Source: Candidatus Schekmanbacteria bacterium
GTDB lineage: Bacteria; CSSED10-310; JACPHN01
Length of the DNA stretch: 47,732 nucleotides
NCBI GenBank assembly: GCA_016188575.1
Contig: JACPHN010000064.1
Span: forward strand, 1 to 47,732
Direction of reading: 5' to 3'
Shown here: positions 32,728 through 41,067 of the stretch, one piece after another
Numbering within the stretch: position 1 is the stretch's first letter
Layout of the letters: each line of letters starts with the position of its first letter
Translations under genes and position numbers: made by a program
The notes under the pieces: model-generated
Database searches by the model: none
Told to the model about the DNA's origin: nothing
The model's input: the letters and a program-made list of their open reading frames with translations, nothing else

Positions 32728-33795
32728 ATGCGGATCCTGGTAGTCGAGGACGAGCCCAGACTCGCGCGGTTGGTCTGCGCGCTGCTGGAGTCGCATGACT
32801 ACGACACGACCGTCCTCCACAGAGGCGAGGAAGTGTTGGGCGCGCTGCGCCGACCTGATGTCGACCTGGTGCTGCTGGATGTGGTGCTGCCCGGCCTGAC
32901 CGGATTCGACATCCTGGCGCAGGCTCGCCGTGCACTTCCCGACCCGGATTCCACGCCGCCGATCATCATGCTGACCGCGAAGGCGCATCCGGACGATATT
33001 TCGCGCGGACTCGACCTCGGCGCCGTAGACTATCTCACGAAGCCGTTCGAGCCCCGCGATCTCTTGGCGAGAATTCACGCCGCGCTCGCTTCGCGCAGAC
33101 GCCGCGCGGATGTACCGGAGACGGCGGCAGAGGAGGCGGGCGCAGCGGACCTCTACGAGGCCGCGGCCGTGCGCGACGCCGCAGCGCCCCCGCGGACCGC
33201 GCGGCTGGCGGCGTTCGTCGGGATGCGCAACGCCTCGTTCATCAGTGTCGAAGCTGCTGCTGCTTGCGGCGCGGCGGAGAGGTCCACCGGGGTCTCGAGC
33301 GCGCTCGAGGCCTTCCTCGCGCGCGTCCTGGCCAGGATCAAGGGGGGCGGCGGCCGCGTGGAGAGGTTTGGGGAAGCGGTGGACGGCGTATTCGCCTCGG
33401 CACCGGGCACGAGCCGCCACGCGCTCGATGCCCTGGACACGGCGCTATCCGTCCGCGACTCCTTGCCGGCGCGGGCGGAGATCGCGGGCCCTGGCGTGGG
33501 TGCCGGTGCCGGTGCCGGCGCGGCTCAAACTCTGATCCTGCGCATCGGGGTCACGTCGGGCCGCGTCGACTTCTCGGCCACCGACAGGCAACACCCGGGG
33601 ACAGCACGGGAGCTGCGTGCGTTGGCCATGGCTGCGCATGAGCTTCGCGCCGCCTGCCCTCCGCAGGGGATCCTGCTGTGCTGGGACACTGCACGACTCG
33701 CACACGACGACTTTGAGCTTGAACCGTTTTCCGCGCTGACCCTCGCGACCCGCCCTACGGCGTCACTGACGTACTTGCTGCTGCGGAAGCAATAA
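32728..33795 (+). CDS. Response regulator with degenerate nucleotide-cyclase-like output domain
   Basis: 355 residues. The receiver (1-122) is complete: E7/D8, phospho-acceptor D51 in LVLLDVVLPG, T83 and K105 in LTKPFEP. An Ala/Glu/Arg linker follows. Residues ~185-345 read as a class III cyclase fold that has lost its catalytic residues: GGGGRVERFGEAVDGVFAS stands where kfxGDaxmaxFg is expected, with the metal Asp replaced by Glu. Next come HALDALDTALSVRDSL, LRIGVTSGRVDFS and CPPQGILLCWDTARL. The first metal-Asp segment (FSDI) is absent. It is therefore probably a binding or regulatory pseudo-cyclase. A GTG at 32716 is an alternative start. No kinase partner is adjacent. Confidence 0.82.
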   Translation: MRILVVEDEPRLARLVCALLESHDYDTTVLHRGEEVLGALRRPDVDLVLLDVVLPGLTGFDILAQARRALPDPDSTPPIIMLTAKAHPDDISRGLDLGAVDYLTKPFEPRDLLARIHAALASRRRRADVPETAAEEAGAADLYEAAAVRDAAAPPRTARLAAFVGMRNASFISVEAAAACGAAERSTGVSSALEAFLARVLARIKGGGGRVERFGEAVDGVFASAPGTSRHALDALDTALSVRDSLPARAEIAGPGVGAGAGAGAAQTLILRIGVTSGRVDFSATDRQHPGTARELRALAMAAHELRAACPPQGILLCWDTARLAHDDFELEPFSALTLATRPTASLTYLLLRKQ

Positions 33796-33906
33796 GACGG
33801 GCGGGCGGGCGCGCGGCGGGGATTGCGATCAACGGTGAACAGGTACGAGTAGGCCCGCCTTGGGTAGCGAAGCATCTCGTTCGCTCTGAGCCGGGACCAC
33901 CTGAAC

Positions 33907-34455
33907 CTACGATCGGCCGCCTGTACTGACCAGCTCCTCTCGACCGACCCGCCAACATTGCTCTTCGCCGCGATCTCCCGTCGGCTCGCGCACAAAACCA
34001 ACCCGGCGTGCCACACGCTGCGACGCGAGGTTCGCCGCCCCGATCATCGCTACCACGCCTGTCAGCTCGGGCTGTGCGAACCCCCACTGCAGCACGGCGC
34101 GGCACGCCTCGCTCGCCAGTCCCTTGCCGCGGTGAGCCGCCGCAACGTGGTACCCGAGCGTGGCCTGGCCCGCCACATCGGGGGCACCGTGAAACCCGAC
34201 GTGCCCGATCAGGAGCGCCGGATGGCGCAGCGCGACCAGCCACTCTTCCCACCCAGGAACGACCCGCCCACTGCCGAAATCACACCACAACATCGGGAGG
34301 CGGTCGGTCAACCGCGGATCGGCCCATCCGGCCGCCACGCCCCACCCGCGTGCGCGCTGCAGCCACGGCGCCCCCGCCAGGACCACCCGCGTCATCTCCC
34401 AGTCCATGGCCACGACCTCGAGGCGCTCGGTGACCACGCGCGCGCTCGCCGTCAC
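33907..34455 (-). CDS. GNAT family N-acetyltransferase
   Basis: 182 residues of the RimJ/RimL type. Core strands are [45 protein letters not shown]; the acetyl-CoA loop is [10 protein letters not shown], followed by [17 protein letters not shown]. The start is the GTG at 34455, whose last bases overlap the stop of the ATPase gene (GTGA), so it is the fourth gene of the transporter operon. A role in acetylating the imported amino acid or a related amine is suggested by position only; the substrate cannot be read from sequence. Confidence 0.85.
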   Translation of the reverse strand: MTASARVVTERLEVVAMDWEMTRVVLAGAPWLQRARGWGVAAGWADPRLTDRLPMLWCDFGSGRVVPGWEEWLVALRHPALLIGHVGFHGAPDVAGQATLGYHVAAAHRGKGLASEACRAVLQWGFAQPELTGVVAMIGAANLASQRVARRVGFVREPTGDRGEEQCWRVGREELVSTGGRS

Positions 34456-35267
34456 CGCGCCCGCCCGCCCAGCACCTGACCGAGAAACGCGGCCGTGCGC
34501 TCGTCGCGCGGCGCGTCGAAAACCTGTCGCGGCGTCCCCGACTCGACGATTCTCCCCCCGTCCAGAAAGCACACGAAGTCGGACACCTCGCGCGCAAACC
34601 CCATCTCGTGGGTAACGACGATCATCGTCATTCCCGACTCCGCGAGATTGCGCATGACGTCGAGCACCTCGCCGATCATCTCCGGGTCGAGCGCCGAAGT
34701 GGGCTCATCGAAGAGCATCACGGCGGGTTGCATCGCCAGTGCCCGGGCAATCGCCACCCGCTGCTGCTGTCCGCCCGAGAGCTGTCGCGGATAGCTGCTC
34801 TCCTTTTCCCCGATGCCGACTCGCGCGAGTAGCTCGCGCGCCCGTTTCTCCGCTGCCGCGCGCGGTTCGCGGCGAACGATGCGGGGAGCAAGCGCGATGT
34901 TGTCGAGCACCGTCAGATGGGCAAACAGGTTGAACGACTGAAAAACCATGCCGACCTCACGCCGGATGCGGTCGACGTCCACGCGGCGCTCGCCAAGCGC
35001 GATGCCGTCGATCACGACCGCACCCGAGTCGAAGGTCTCGAGGTGGTTCAGGCAGCGCAGCAGCGTGCTCTTTCCGGAGCCGCTACGGCCGACCAGCACC
35101 ACGACCTCGCCGCGCCACACGTCGAGGCTGACATCGCGCAACACCTCCACGGCCCCGAACGACTTGCGCACGTTGCGCACCGCGACGAGCGCTTCGCCGA
35201 CTGCCTTGCGGCGCGCACCCGCAGGCATGCTCCTCGCGATCTCGTCGTTCTCCCTGGTCTCAGGCAT
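34452..35267 (-). CDS. Polar amino-acid ABC transporter ATPase
   Basis: 271 residues of the GlnQ/HisP type. Visible motifs are Walker [10 protein letters not shown], the Q-loop in [15 protein letters not shown], signature LSGGQQQR, Walker B VMLFDEP, D-loop SALDPE and switch VTHEMGFA. An N-terminal extension of about 25 residues ([19 protein letters not shown]) precedes the domain. The start overlaps the permease stop by 8 bases. It drives uptake together with the permease and binding protein encoded just upstream. Confidence 0.95.
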   Translation of the reverse strand: MPETRENDEIARSMPAGARRKAVGEALVAVRNVRKSFGAVEVLRDVSLDVWRGEVVVLVGRSGSGKSTLLRCLNHLETFDSGAVVIDGIALGERRVDVDRIRREVGMVFQSFNLFAHLTVLDNIALAPRIVRREPRAAAEKRARELLARVGIGEKESSYPRQLSGGQQQRVAIARALAMQPAVMLFDEPTSALDPEMIGEVLDVMRNLAESGMTMIVVTHEMGFAREVSDFVCFLDGGRIVESGTPRQVFDAPRDERTAAFLGQVLGGRAR

Positions 35268-36090
35268 GCCCCAACCGCCTTTCGAGGTAGCGCGCCAGCA
35301 GCGCCAGCGACAATGTGATCGCGAGATAGAGCACCGCGACGGTGAACCAGATCTCCAGGCTGCGCAGCCCGCGGCTCACCACCATGGTTCCGGTCTGGGT
35401 CAGCTCCTCGATGGCGATCACCGACAGGAGCGACGAGTCCTTGATCAGGCTCATGAACTGCCCGGCGAGCGGCGGGATGCTGCGGCGAAGCCCCTGCGGC
35501 AGGATGACGTAGATCATGGCCTGCGCATGGCTCATGCCCAGGCTGCGCGCCGCCTCTGCCTGACCGGGGTCGATCGACTCGATGCCCGCGCGGAAGATCT
35601 CGGCCACGTAGGCGCCTGCGAAGAAGGCCAACGCCAGCACTCCGGCCGTGAAGCGCGACAACTGAAGCTGGTGGGCAACAAAGAAGTAGATGATGAAGAT
35701 CTGGACGAGCAGTGGCGTGCCGCGGACGAGCTCGACGTAAACGACGGCCGCACCGCGCAGCACGGGCTCGGCCGAAAGCCGCGCCAGGCCCGCCACGAGG
35801 CCGAGAGCGATGCCGAGCACGACCGAGAGAAACGAGAGCTGCAATGTCAGCCACGTCGCTCTCAGCAGCAGCGGCAGGCTTACAGGCACGACTTCCCAGT
35901 GCCAGATATACAGGCGTTCCCGAGCGAACAGGACGGCCAGGGCAATCGCCGCGCCGCTCAGCAGCGCTGCGGTCGCAATGGAGCGGCGGCGAGTGGGTGG
36001 GAAGTCACCGGCAAGGACGTGGCGCTGACGGCGCCTTGGCGGCGCCCGCCGGAGCTCCGGGGCGGGCGCAGGCGTGGCGGGCTCGGTCAC
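35260..36090 (-). CDS. Polar amino-acid ABC transporter permease
   Basis: 276 residues of the HisM/GlnP family, inner membrane. The GTG at 36090 overlaps the binding-protein stop (GTGA). The first ~45 residues are a Pro/Arg-rich cytoplasmic extension. Helices follow: [58 protein letters not shown] and [23 protein letters not shown]. The family EAA-type loop is [32 protein letters not shown]. Only one permease is encoded, so it probably acts as a homodimer. Confidence 0.94.
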   Translation of the reverse strand: MTEPATPAPAPELRRAPPRRRQRHVLAGDFPPTRRRSIATAALLSGAAIALAVLFARERLYIWHWEVVPVSLPLLLRATWLTLQLSFLSVVLGIALGLVAGLARLSAEPVLRGAAVVYVELVRGTPLLVQIFIIYFFVAHQLQLSRFTAGVLALAFFAGAYVAEIFRAGIESIDPGQAEAARSLGMSHAQAMIYVILPQGLRRSIPPLAGQFMSLIKDSSLLSVIAIEELTQTGTMVVSRGLRSLEIWFTVAVLYLAITLSLALLARYLERRLGHA

Positions 36091-36968
36091 TTGAGCGCGT
36101 CCTCCCCCACCTCCGCAAGCCATGGCATGTCGACGAAGTAGGTCCGCTGCAGCTTGTCGTAACTGGATTCGACGGGGTCGTCGTGGCGAATTTCTTCGAG
36201 AAAGAGGTTCAGCCAACTGAGAAAGTCGGGATCGCCCTTGCGGATCGCGAAGGCCAGGTTCTCCGTCGTGAATGGCGTAAGTATGGCGCGCACCCGCTCA
36301 GGGTCCCGCCGGGCATAGATCGCCACGTAGGGGGAGTCGTACACCATCGCGTCCGCCCGACCGCTGCTCACCTCCAGCGCCGCCTCCGCCTCGGTCTTGA
36401 ACCGGCGGATCTCGGCTTGCGACAGCAGCCGCGACGCCGCGAAGTCGCCTGTCGTTCCAAGCTTCACGGCGATGACCCGCACCTTGGCGTCGAGCTCGCG
36501 GTACGCCTGCACGCCGTCAGCGCGTGAGCGAGACAGCAGCAGCGTCTGTCCAGTGATGAAGTACGGGTTCGAGAAGTTGACGGCCCTCGCTCTCTCCAGC
36601 GTGCGGGTCATTCCCGACATGATGATGTCGAACTTGCCGGTGTTGAGCGAGGGAATGATCCCGTCCCAGTTGGTATTGACCAGCTCCAGCTTGACCCCGA
36701 GTTTTTCCGCCATCAGGTGGGCGAGCGCGACATCAAACCCGATGAGCTCCCCCTTGCGATCGATCATCTCGAATGGGACGTATCCGGCCTCGAGCCCCAC
36801 GCGCAGCGTCCCGCGCGTCAGAATTTCCTCCAATGCGGAGGTGCGCGCAATCTCGCTACTCGTCAGCCCCGCGCCGCCGGCGGTGCCGGCTCCCGGCGCG
36901 TTGCAGGCGCCGAGAAGGCCGAAAACGGCGAGCGGCAAGATCATGGCGACACGGTTATGTGCACCCAC
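36087..36968 (-). CDS. Polar amino-acid ABC transporter binding lipoprotein
   Basis: 293 residues, SBP family 3. The GTG at 36968 is chosen because AGGAGG is 9 bases upstream; a TTG two codons earlier is too close. The lipoprotein signal ends VFGLLGAC. The domain has LRVGLEAGYVPFEMIDRKGELIGFDVALAHLMAEKLGV, IIPSLNTGKFDIIMSGMT, the ligand-site region TLERARAVNFSNPYFITGQ, and SGRADAMVYDSPY. The ligand is a polar amino acid or derivative, with exact specificity unknown. It is the first gene of a four-gene overlapping operon and begins 75 bases after the large lipoprotein gene. Confidence 0.94.
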   Translation of the reverse strand: MGAHNRVAMILPLAVFGLLGACNAPGAGTAGGAGLTSSEIARTSALEEILTRGTLRVGLEAGYVPFEMIDRKGELIGFDVALAHLMAEKLGVKLELVNTNWDGIIPSLNTGKFDIIMSGMTRTLERARAVNFSNPYFITGQTLLLSRSRADGVQAYRELDAKVRVIAVKLGTTGDFAASRLLSQAEIRRFKTEAEAALEVSSGRADAMVYDSPYVAIYARRDPERVRAILTPFTTENLAFAIRKGDPDFLSWLNLFLEEIRHDDPVESSYDKLQRTYFVDMPWLAEVGEDALK

Positions 36969-37043
36969 CGGCAAATACCTCCTGCGATTTCGAGTCGTCC
37001 TGCTTGTTGATACGGATCCCTTTTCGGGGCAGCTCGGTTGCCC

Positions 37044-38861
37044 TCACGAGCGGCACGCCTGCTTCCACCTGAGCCGCGGCACGTCGACGCCGCCGAGCAC
37101 CTTCTGCATGTATTTCTTCAGGGAGGCGTCGGTCTCCACCGCGGCCGCCGCCGCGAGCGATTCGCGAACCTTCGCCCCGCCCGCGAAATTCTGCTCGAAG
37201 ATGTCTTTGAACGCGGATGATCGCTCGGACCGTTCGCCCTCGCGAATCAGCCAGAGATACCAGTCGGACATCCCGCAAAACGGGGGCCCGGGGGGGAAAA
37301 CGAGCTTCTTCCGCTCCTCGCGCGCCGGTCGATGGCCCAGCAGGCGCTCGTATTCCTGCAGGCCCGATTCGCCATAGCGGGCGATCAGGCAACCGCCGAC
37401 GGTGCCAGGCGCGGGCAAGGCGGGCAGAACCTGCGCGAGGCGTGCGCGCTGATCCGGCAAGGCCACCTCGCACTCCTTGCCGAGAAAGTCGACGTAGTCC
37501 CCGTACAAGGCGTGTCCCTTGACGCCGATCCCGGGAAGGGTGAGGAGCTGCGGCCCAAGCTCTGGATCCGCAAACGCGTCGCCGGCAAAGCCGCCGGGAC
37601 CGTGCAGCAGCGGGTAGAGGTCAGCGGCGAGCTCTCCGTGGTCCCTGGCGGTGATCGCCTTGACCAGCGCGAGCCGCTTGGGAAACAGCAGACCGCGCAC
37701 GGCTTCTGCGAAAAGCGCCCGCTGCTCCGGCAATAGCTCCGGGTAATACGCCGCCAGCAGTGCCGTGTCGGCCTTTTTTGCCGCCACTCGAAGCGCGGTT
37801 TGCAGGCTTTCGGACCACTCTCGTGCGGCGACCTGCGCGGCGCCGTTGGCCTCGTTCTCCAGGATCCCGCGCAACCGCTTCCGGTCTGCGTCGTTCTTCG
37901 CGCGATCCGCATGATGCTCGCGCAGGATCTCGACCCGGCTGCGCGCCCATTCGCGGGCGGCAGCTCCCAGCGCCGCGTCGTCGAGCGCTCGGATCTCGGC
38001 GAGCAGCTCCGCAACGGCGAGCTCGTCGAAGCGACGGTGAACGAGCTTCCTCGCCTCGTCGCCCGCCGCGGTCTGCACCAGGTAGCGGACAACCTCGCCG
38101 AGCTCGCTCGCGGGACGCCTGGCCACCATCTCGCGGGCACGTTCTACGTCTTCCTCGCCATATTCCCCGCCCCGCAAAGCGCAGGCAAGCTGATGACTAT
38201 CCGGCGCCTCCGGCAAGCGCTTCGCCAGGCGGGTCACGGCGGGCTTGTCAGCGGGTGGCGCGAACAGATCCTCGGGGAGCACGTCGAGCGGCCCAAGCTG
38301 CGCCTCCACCTCGAAGAACGGCCCACGCACCGCACGCTCGCTTTCGAGCTTCGCCCAGGCGTACCGCCAGTTCGCCCCCGGCTCGGGGTGCAGCCAGGAG
38401 TACGGGCCCGGCCCTTTCTCCAGGAGCGGGCTGTTGAGCTGGCCGAGCACGATCACGAGCTTCGACTTCGGCGGATGCCCGGTCTGATACCGGTAGGTGC
38501 CGACCGCGTATTGATCGCGCCCTCCCGGATCGAACACGTAGGTGCGACCACCGGCCAGCACTGCGGTCTGCCGCTCCACGGGTTCGCCGCCGCCCGTGAG
38601 CTCCAGGGTGTGCTCGCCGGGCGCAACGTGGAACGCACGCAGCGTGGCCGGCGGCACCCTCTGCTCCTCGAAGCGATCGCGCCCGTCGACGACGAGCGTC
38701 GTCCACCGGTCGAGGCCGTTCACCAGGAGCCGCGCTCTGGCCTCCGGGACGCGCGGGGGGTGCTGGTCCCCCGCCGTCGGGCCGCCACAGGCCGACAGCC
38801 CGATCACCCACAGCGCTGCAAGCAGCTCAGGAAAGCGCCAGCGACTCGCCTTCTCAAGCAT
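37044..38861 (-). CDS. Large lipoprotein, unknown function
   Basis: 605 residues. GGAGG lies 6 bases before the ATG at 38861. The lipoprotein signal ends WVIGLSACGG. Residues ~30-120 look like a small beta domain (ARLLVNGLDRWTTLVVDG ... HVAPGEHTLELTGG ... RTYVFDPGG), similar in feel to PEGA-type surface domains. The rest, ~200-600, is largely helical and charged (EEDVERAREMVARR, LVHRRFDELAVAELLAEIRALDDA, REWARSRVEILREHHADRAKNDADRKR), as in helical-repeat scaffolds. I recognise no enzyme motif. It has its own likely promoter at 38928-38956 and precedes the amino-acid transporter genes by 75 bases. Confidence 0.75.
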   Translation of the reverse strand: MLEKASRWRFPELLAALWVIGLSACGGPTAGDQHPPRVPEARARLLVNGLDRWTTLVVDGRDRFEEQRVPPATLRAFHVAPGEHTLELTGGGEPVERQTAVLAGGRTYVFDPGGRDQYAVGTYRYQTGHPPKSKLVIVLGQLNSPLLEKGPGPYSWLHPEPGANWRYAWAKLESERAVRGPFFEVEAQLGPLDVLPEDLFAPPADKPAVTRLAKRLPEAPDSHQLACALRGGEYGEEDVERAREMVARRPASELGEVVRYLVQTAAGDEARKLVHRRFDELAVAELLAEIRALDDAALGAAAREWARSRVEILREHHADRAKNDADRKRLRGILENEANGAAQVAAREWSESLQTALRVAAKKADTALLAAYYPELLPEQRALFAEAVRGLLFPKRLALVKAITARDHGELAADLYPLLHGPGGFAGDAFADPELGPQLLTLPGIGVKGHALYGDYVDFLGKECEVALPDQRARLAQVLPALPAPGTVGGCLIARYGESGLQEYERLLGHRPAREERKKLVFPPGPPFCGMSDWYLWLIREGERSERSSAFKDIFEQNFAGGAKVRESLAAAAAVETDASLKKYMQKVLGGVDVPRLRWKQACRS

Positions 38862-38927
38862 CGGCCACCTCCCGTCCATCCGCGGATGCCGGCGCGTTCC
38901 CATTTCGCGCCCGTGACGATCGCGTGC

Positions 38928-38956
38928 AGCTTACCATGGGATCAGGGGATAGTGAA
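38928..38956 (-). promoter_or_regulatory. Possible promoter for the large lipoprotein gene
   Basis: Minus strand: TTCACT, 17-base spacer, TAAGCT. It sits in the 109-base gap after the Thr-Pro lipoprotein gene, about 67 bases before the ATG at 38861. Confidence 0.42.
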
Positions 38957-38970
38957 GCCGGGCGGCGGTC

Positions 38971-39798
38971 CTACGGCCGGCACCCCGAATCCGCAAACGG
39001 CCAGCGAATGCAGACGTAGTTGGTGCGTTCCTCCACGTTTCTCACGTTGGTTCTCGCCAGCCCGCTGACCATGAAACACACCTTCTCCCCCTCTCGCGGC
39101 CGCCACGTGTCAAGGGGCGGGACCTTGATGTGGTTTCCGCACACCGACGTCACGCTCTTGCACACCTGGCCCACGCGGAGCCACTCCCAGGTGCCCGCGT
39201 ACCATTTTTCCCCGAGCTGCACGAAGACCCACGGATTGGAGTTGACGACGGCGTCGCCGATTGTGACCCCCGGCCAGGAGCTGGCGCGGTCGTGGTCGAG
39301 GCAGATTTCGTTGCCGCTGAGCTGGACGCCGCCGAGATTGGACGTCTGCCGCCAGTTGGCGACATTGGTGTGCAGCCAGGTTACCGACCCGAGCGGCACT
39401 TCCTCCGGAGTCGCCGTCGGTGTTGGGGATCGCGTCGGGGTGCGGGTGGCGGTCGGGGTTGCAGTGGCGGTCGCGGTGCCGCCGGGGGGTGGGGTGGACG
39501 TCGCGGTGGCGGTCCACGTGGCGGTCGCGGTAGGCGTTTCAGTCGGAGTCTGCGTGGGGGTGTTTGTCGGCGTCGGGGTATCCGTGGGCGTGTTGGTGGG
39601 CGTCGGGGTGGGAGTGGGGGTCGGTGTCGAGGTTGGATGGAGCTTTTCGTCCACCCACTCGTACACGAAGTACTCGCAGCCGGAGCCGGCCACCGCGCAA
39701 CCGAGGGCGATCAGCAGCGCGCCGAGCGCTGCCGCGGAGCTTTTCGCCGCGCGGCGCTGCCGCGCGCCGCGCGGCGATTCGTACAGCGCCGTCGTCAT
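38971..39798 (-). CDS. Thr-Pro-repeat linker lipoprotein with C-terminal unknown domain
   Basis: 275 residues. The signal sequence ends CAVAGSGC, a lipobox. After a short region ([14 protein letters not shown]) comes a linker of about 80 residues built from TP, TA and NT dipeptides (residues ~55-135), as in cell-surface spacers. The C-terminal ~140 residues form a compact domain with several cysteines ([41 protein letters not shown]), probably disulphide-bonded outside the cell. The start overlaps the stop of the aldo/keto reductase (ATGA), so it closes the redox operon. A surface docking or substrate-binding role is possible but not shown. Confidence 0.8.
   Translation of the reverse strand: MTTALYESPRGARQRRAAKSSAAALGALLIALGCAVAGSGCEYFVYEWVDEKLHPTSTPTPTPTPTPTNTPTDTPTPTNTPTQTPTETPTATATWTATATSTPPPGGTATATATPTATRTPTRSPTPTATPEEVPLGSVTWLHTNVANWRQTSNLGGVQLSGNEICLDHDRASSWPGVTIGDAVVNSNPWVFVQLGEKWYAGTWEWLRVGQVCKSVTSVCGNHIKVPPLDTWRPREGEKVCFMVSGLARTNVRNVEERTNYVCIRWPFADSGCRP
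39420..39640 (-). repeat. Low-complexity repeat encoding the Thr-Pro linker
   Basis: About 220 bases of degenerate GT/GGGGT-type short repeats on the plus strand, encoding TP/TA dipeptides on the minus strand. It is the kind of tract that changes length by slippage. Confidence 0.7.
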
Positions 39799-41051
39799 CC
39801 CAAAAATCTGCGCGCCAACGCCAGCCGCTCACCGATGTCGATCCGCTGGGGGCAGGCACCGGCCGCCACCGCGTAGTCGTCGGTGTCCAGCGGGCGCCGA
39901 TCCTCGGGAATCGCGCGGTAGGTCGCCCGCCCACGCGCGAGGTCACCATAGGCTTCGGCGTACATCAGCGCTCGCAAGGTATCGGCGACCCGCACGCCGC
40001 GCGGCGCGGCCGGCTCGCAGCGGCTGGCGCATCCCTCGCAGCACAGGTGGGCGGTCGCCGCGGCGATCTGCTGCAGTTGGCGCCGCTCGCCGTGCGACAG
40101 CGACGCCGAGGATTTTGCTGCCGCCACGTTCTCCGCAAGCTTCTCGGTATTCTCCATATCCGCGACCGCCGCCGCGATGCGCTCGTCTTCCCACACTGAC
40201 TTCAGCTTCGCCTGCGCGAGCGAGAAGCTCTGGGACTGAAAGCCGACCACCGCTTCGTCGCGGCGCGGAACCGACCGCTGCACCTTCATTGCAAGCAGCC
40301 CGATACCTGCCTTCGCGCAGCGATCCATCGCTCGGTTGAGCTCGACATCGCCGTATTTCCCGAAGTTGTAGCGGAACATGATGGCGTCTATCCCACCGCC
40401 GGCCGCGGCCTTTTCGAGCAGCTCCACGACGCGGCCTCCATGCGCGGAAAACCCGAAGAAGCGCGTCTTGCCACTGCGCCGCAGGCGATCGCCCATCTTC
40501 AGGTACTCCGGCGCGAGAAAGAGCGGATCGTCGACATAGTGCATGAAGTACATGTCCAGGTAATCCGTGCGGAGCTGGGCGAGGCAGAGGTCGAGGTCGC
40601 TCGCGAATTTCTCGGGGGTGGCATTGTCGCTCGGACCCTTGGAGGTGATCCACAGCTTCTTGCGATCTCCGACTTGTTCGATGAACGGTGCCAGCGTCGC
40701 GTGAGATTGGCCGCCGGCGTATTCGAGCGCGGTATCGACATAGTCGACCCCCTCCTTGAAGGCGCGGTGCAGCGTCTTGTCATAGCGCGCATCGAACGTG
40801 CGTGCGCCCCCCATCAGCAGGATCGGCACCGTAGCCCCCGTGCCGCCGAGCTTCCGGCGCGGAACGCGATCGCCCTCGTGGCGATCCCCGGCAGCGTCGG
40901 AGCGCGGCGTCACCGGCTTCGCGGCGCCGGTGTCATCGGCCCGCGACGGCGTGCTCAGGCCGGCGGCACACGCCGCTCCCGCCCCGGAAATCAGCCGCAG
41001 GAACTGGCGGCGCGTGGCACCTCCGTCGTCGCATCGACTCGTCTTCGTCAC
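39795..41051 (-). CDS. Tat-exported aldo/keto reductase with C-terminal Cys cluster
   Basis: 418 residues. The GTG at 41051 is preferred, six bases after AGGAGG; the ATG at 41057 abuts it. The twin-arginine signal is [19 protein letters not shown]. The AKR barrel keeps the tetrad: Asp and Tyr in DTALEYAGG, Lys in LWITSKG and His in YFMHYVDDP. The end has [16 protein letters not shown] and a later GACPQRI, a Cys cluster suited to a 4Fe-4S centre as in other ferredoxin-tailed AKRs. Export by Tat with cofactor fits an enzyme acting outside the cytoplasm, perhaps fed by electrons from the polyferredoxin encoded 16 bases upstream rather than by NADPH. The substrate is unknown. Confidence 0.86.
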   Translation of the reverse strand: MTKTSRCDDGGATRRQFLRLISGAGAACAAGLSTPSRADDTGAAKPVTPRSDAAGDRHEGDRVPRRKLGGTGATVPILLMGGARTFDARYDKTLHRAFKEGVDYVDTALEYAGGQSHATLAPFIEQVGDRKKLWITSKGPSDNATPEKFASDLDLCLAQLRTDYLDMYFMHYVDDPLFLAPEYLKMGDRLRRSGKTRFFGFSAHGGRVVELLEKAAAGGGIDAIMFRYNFGKYGDVELNRAMDRCAKAGIGLLAMKVQRSVPRRDEAVVGFQSQSFSLAQAKLKSVWEDERIAAAVADMENTEKLAENVAAAKSSASLSHGERRQLQQIAAATAHLCCEGCASRCEPAAPRGVRVADTLRALMYAEAYGDLARGRATYRAIPEDRRPLDTDDYAVAAGACPQRIDIGERLALARRFLG

Positions 41052-41067
41052 CTTCATCCTCCTCGAG

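Noticed and set aside
33497-33530. Gly-Ala repeat (GTGCCGGTGCCGG) as a possible regulatory repeat
   Set aside because: It is a coding low-complexity linker within the response regulator.
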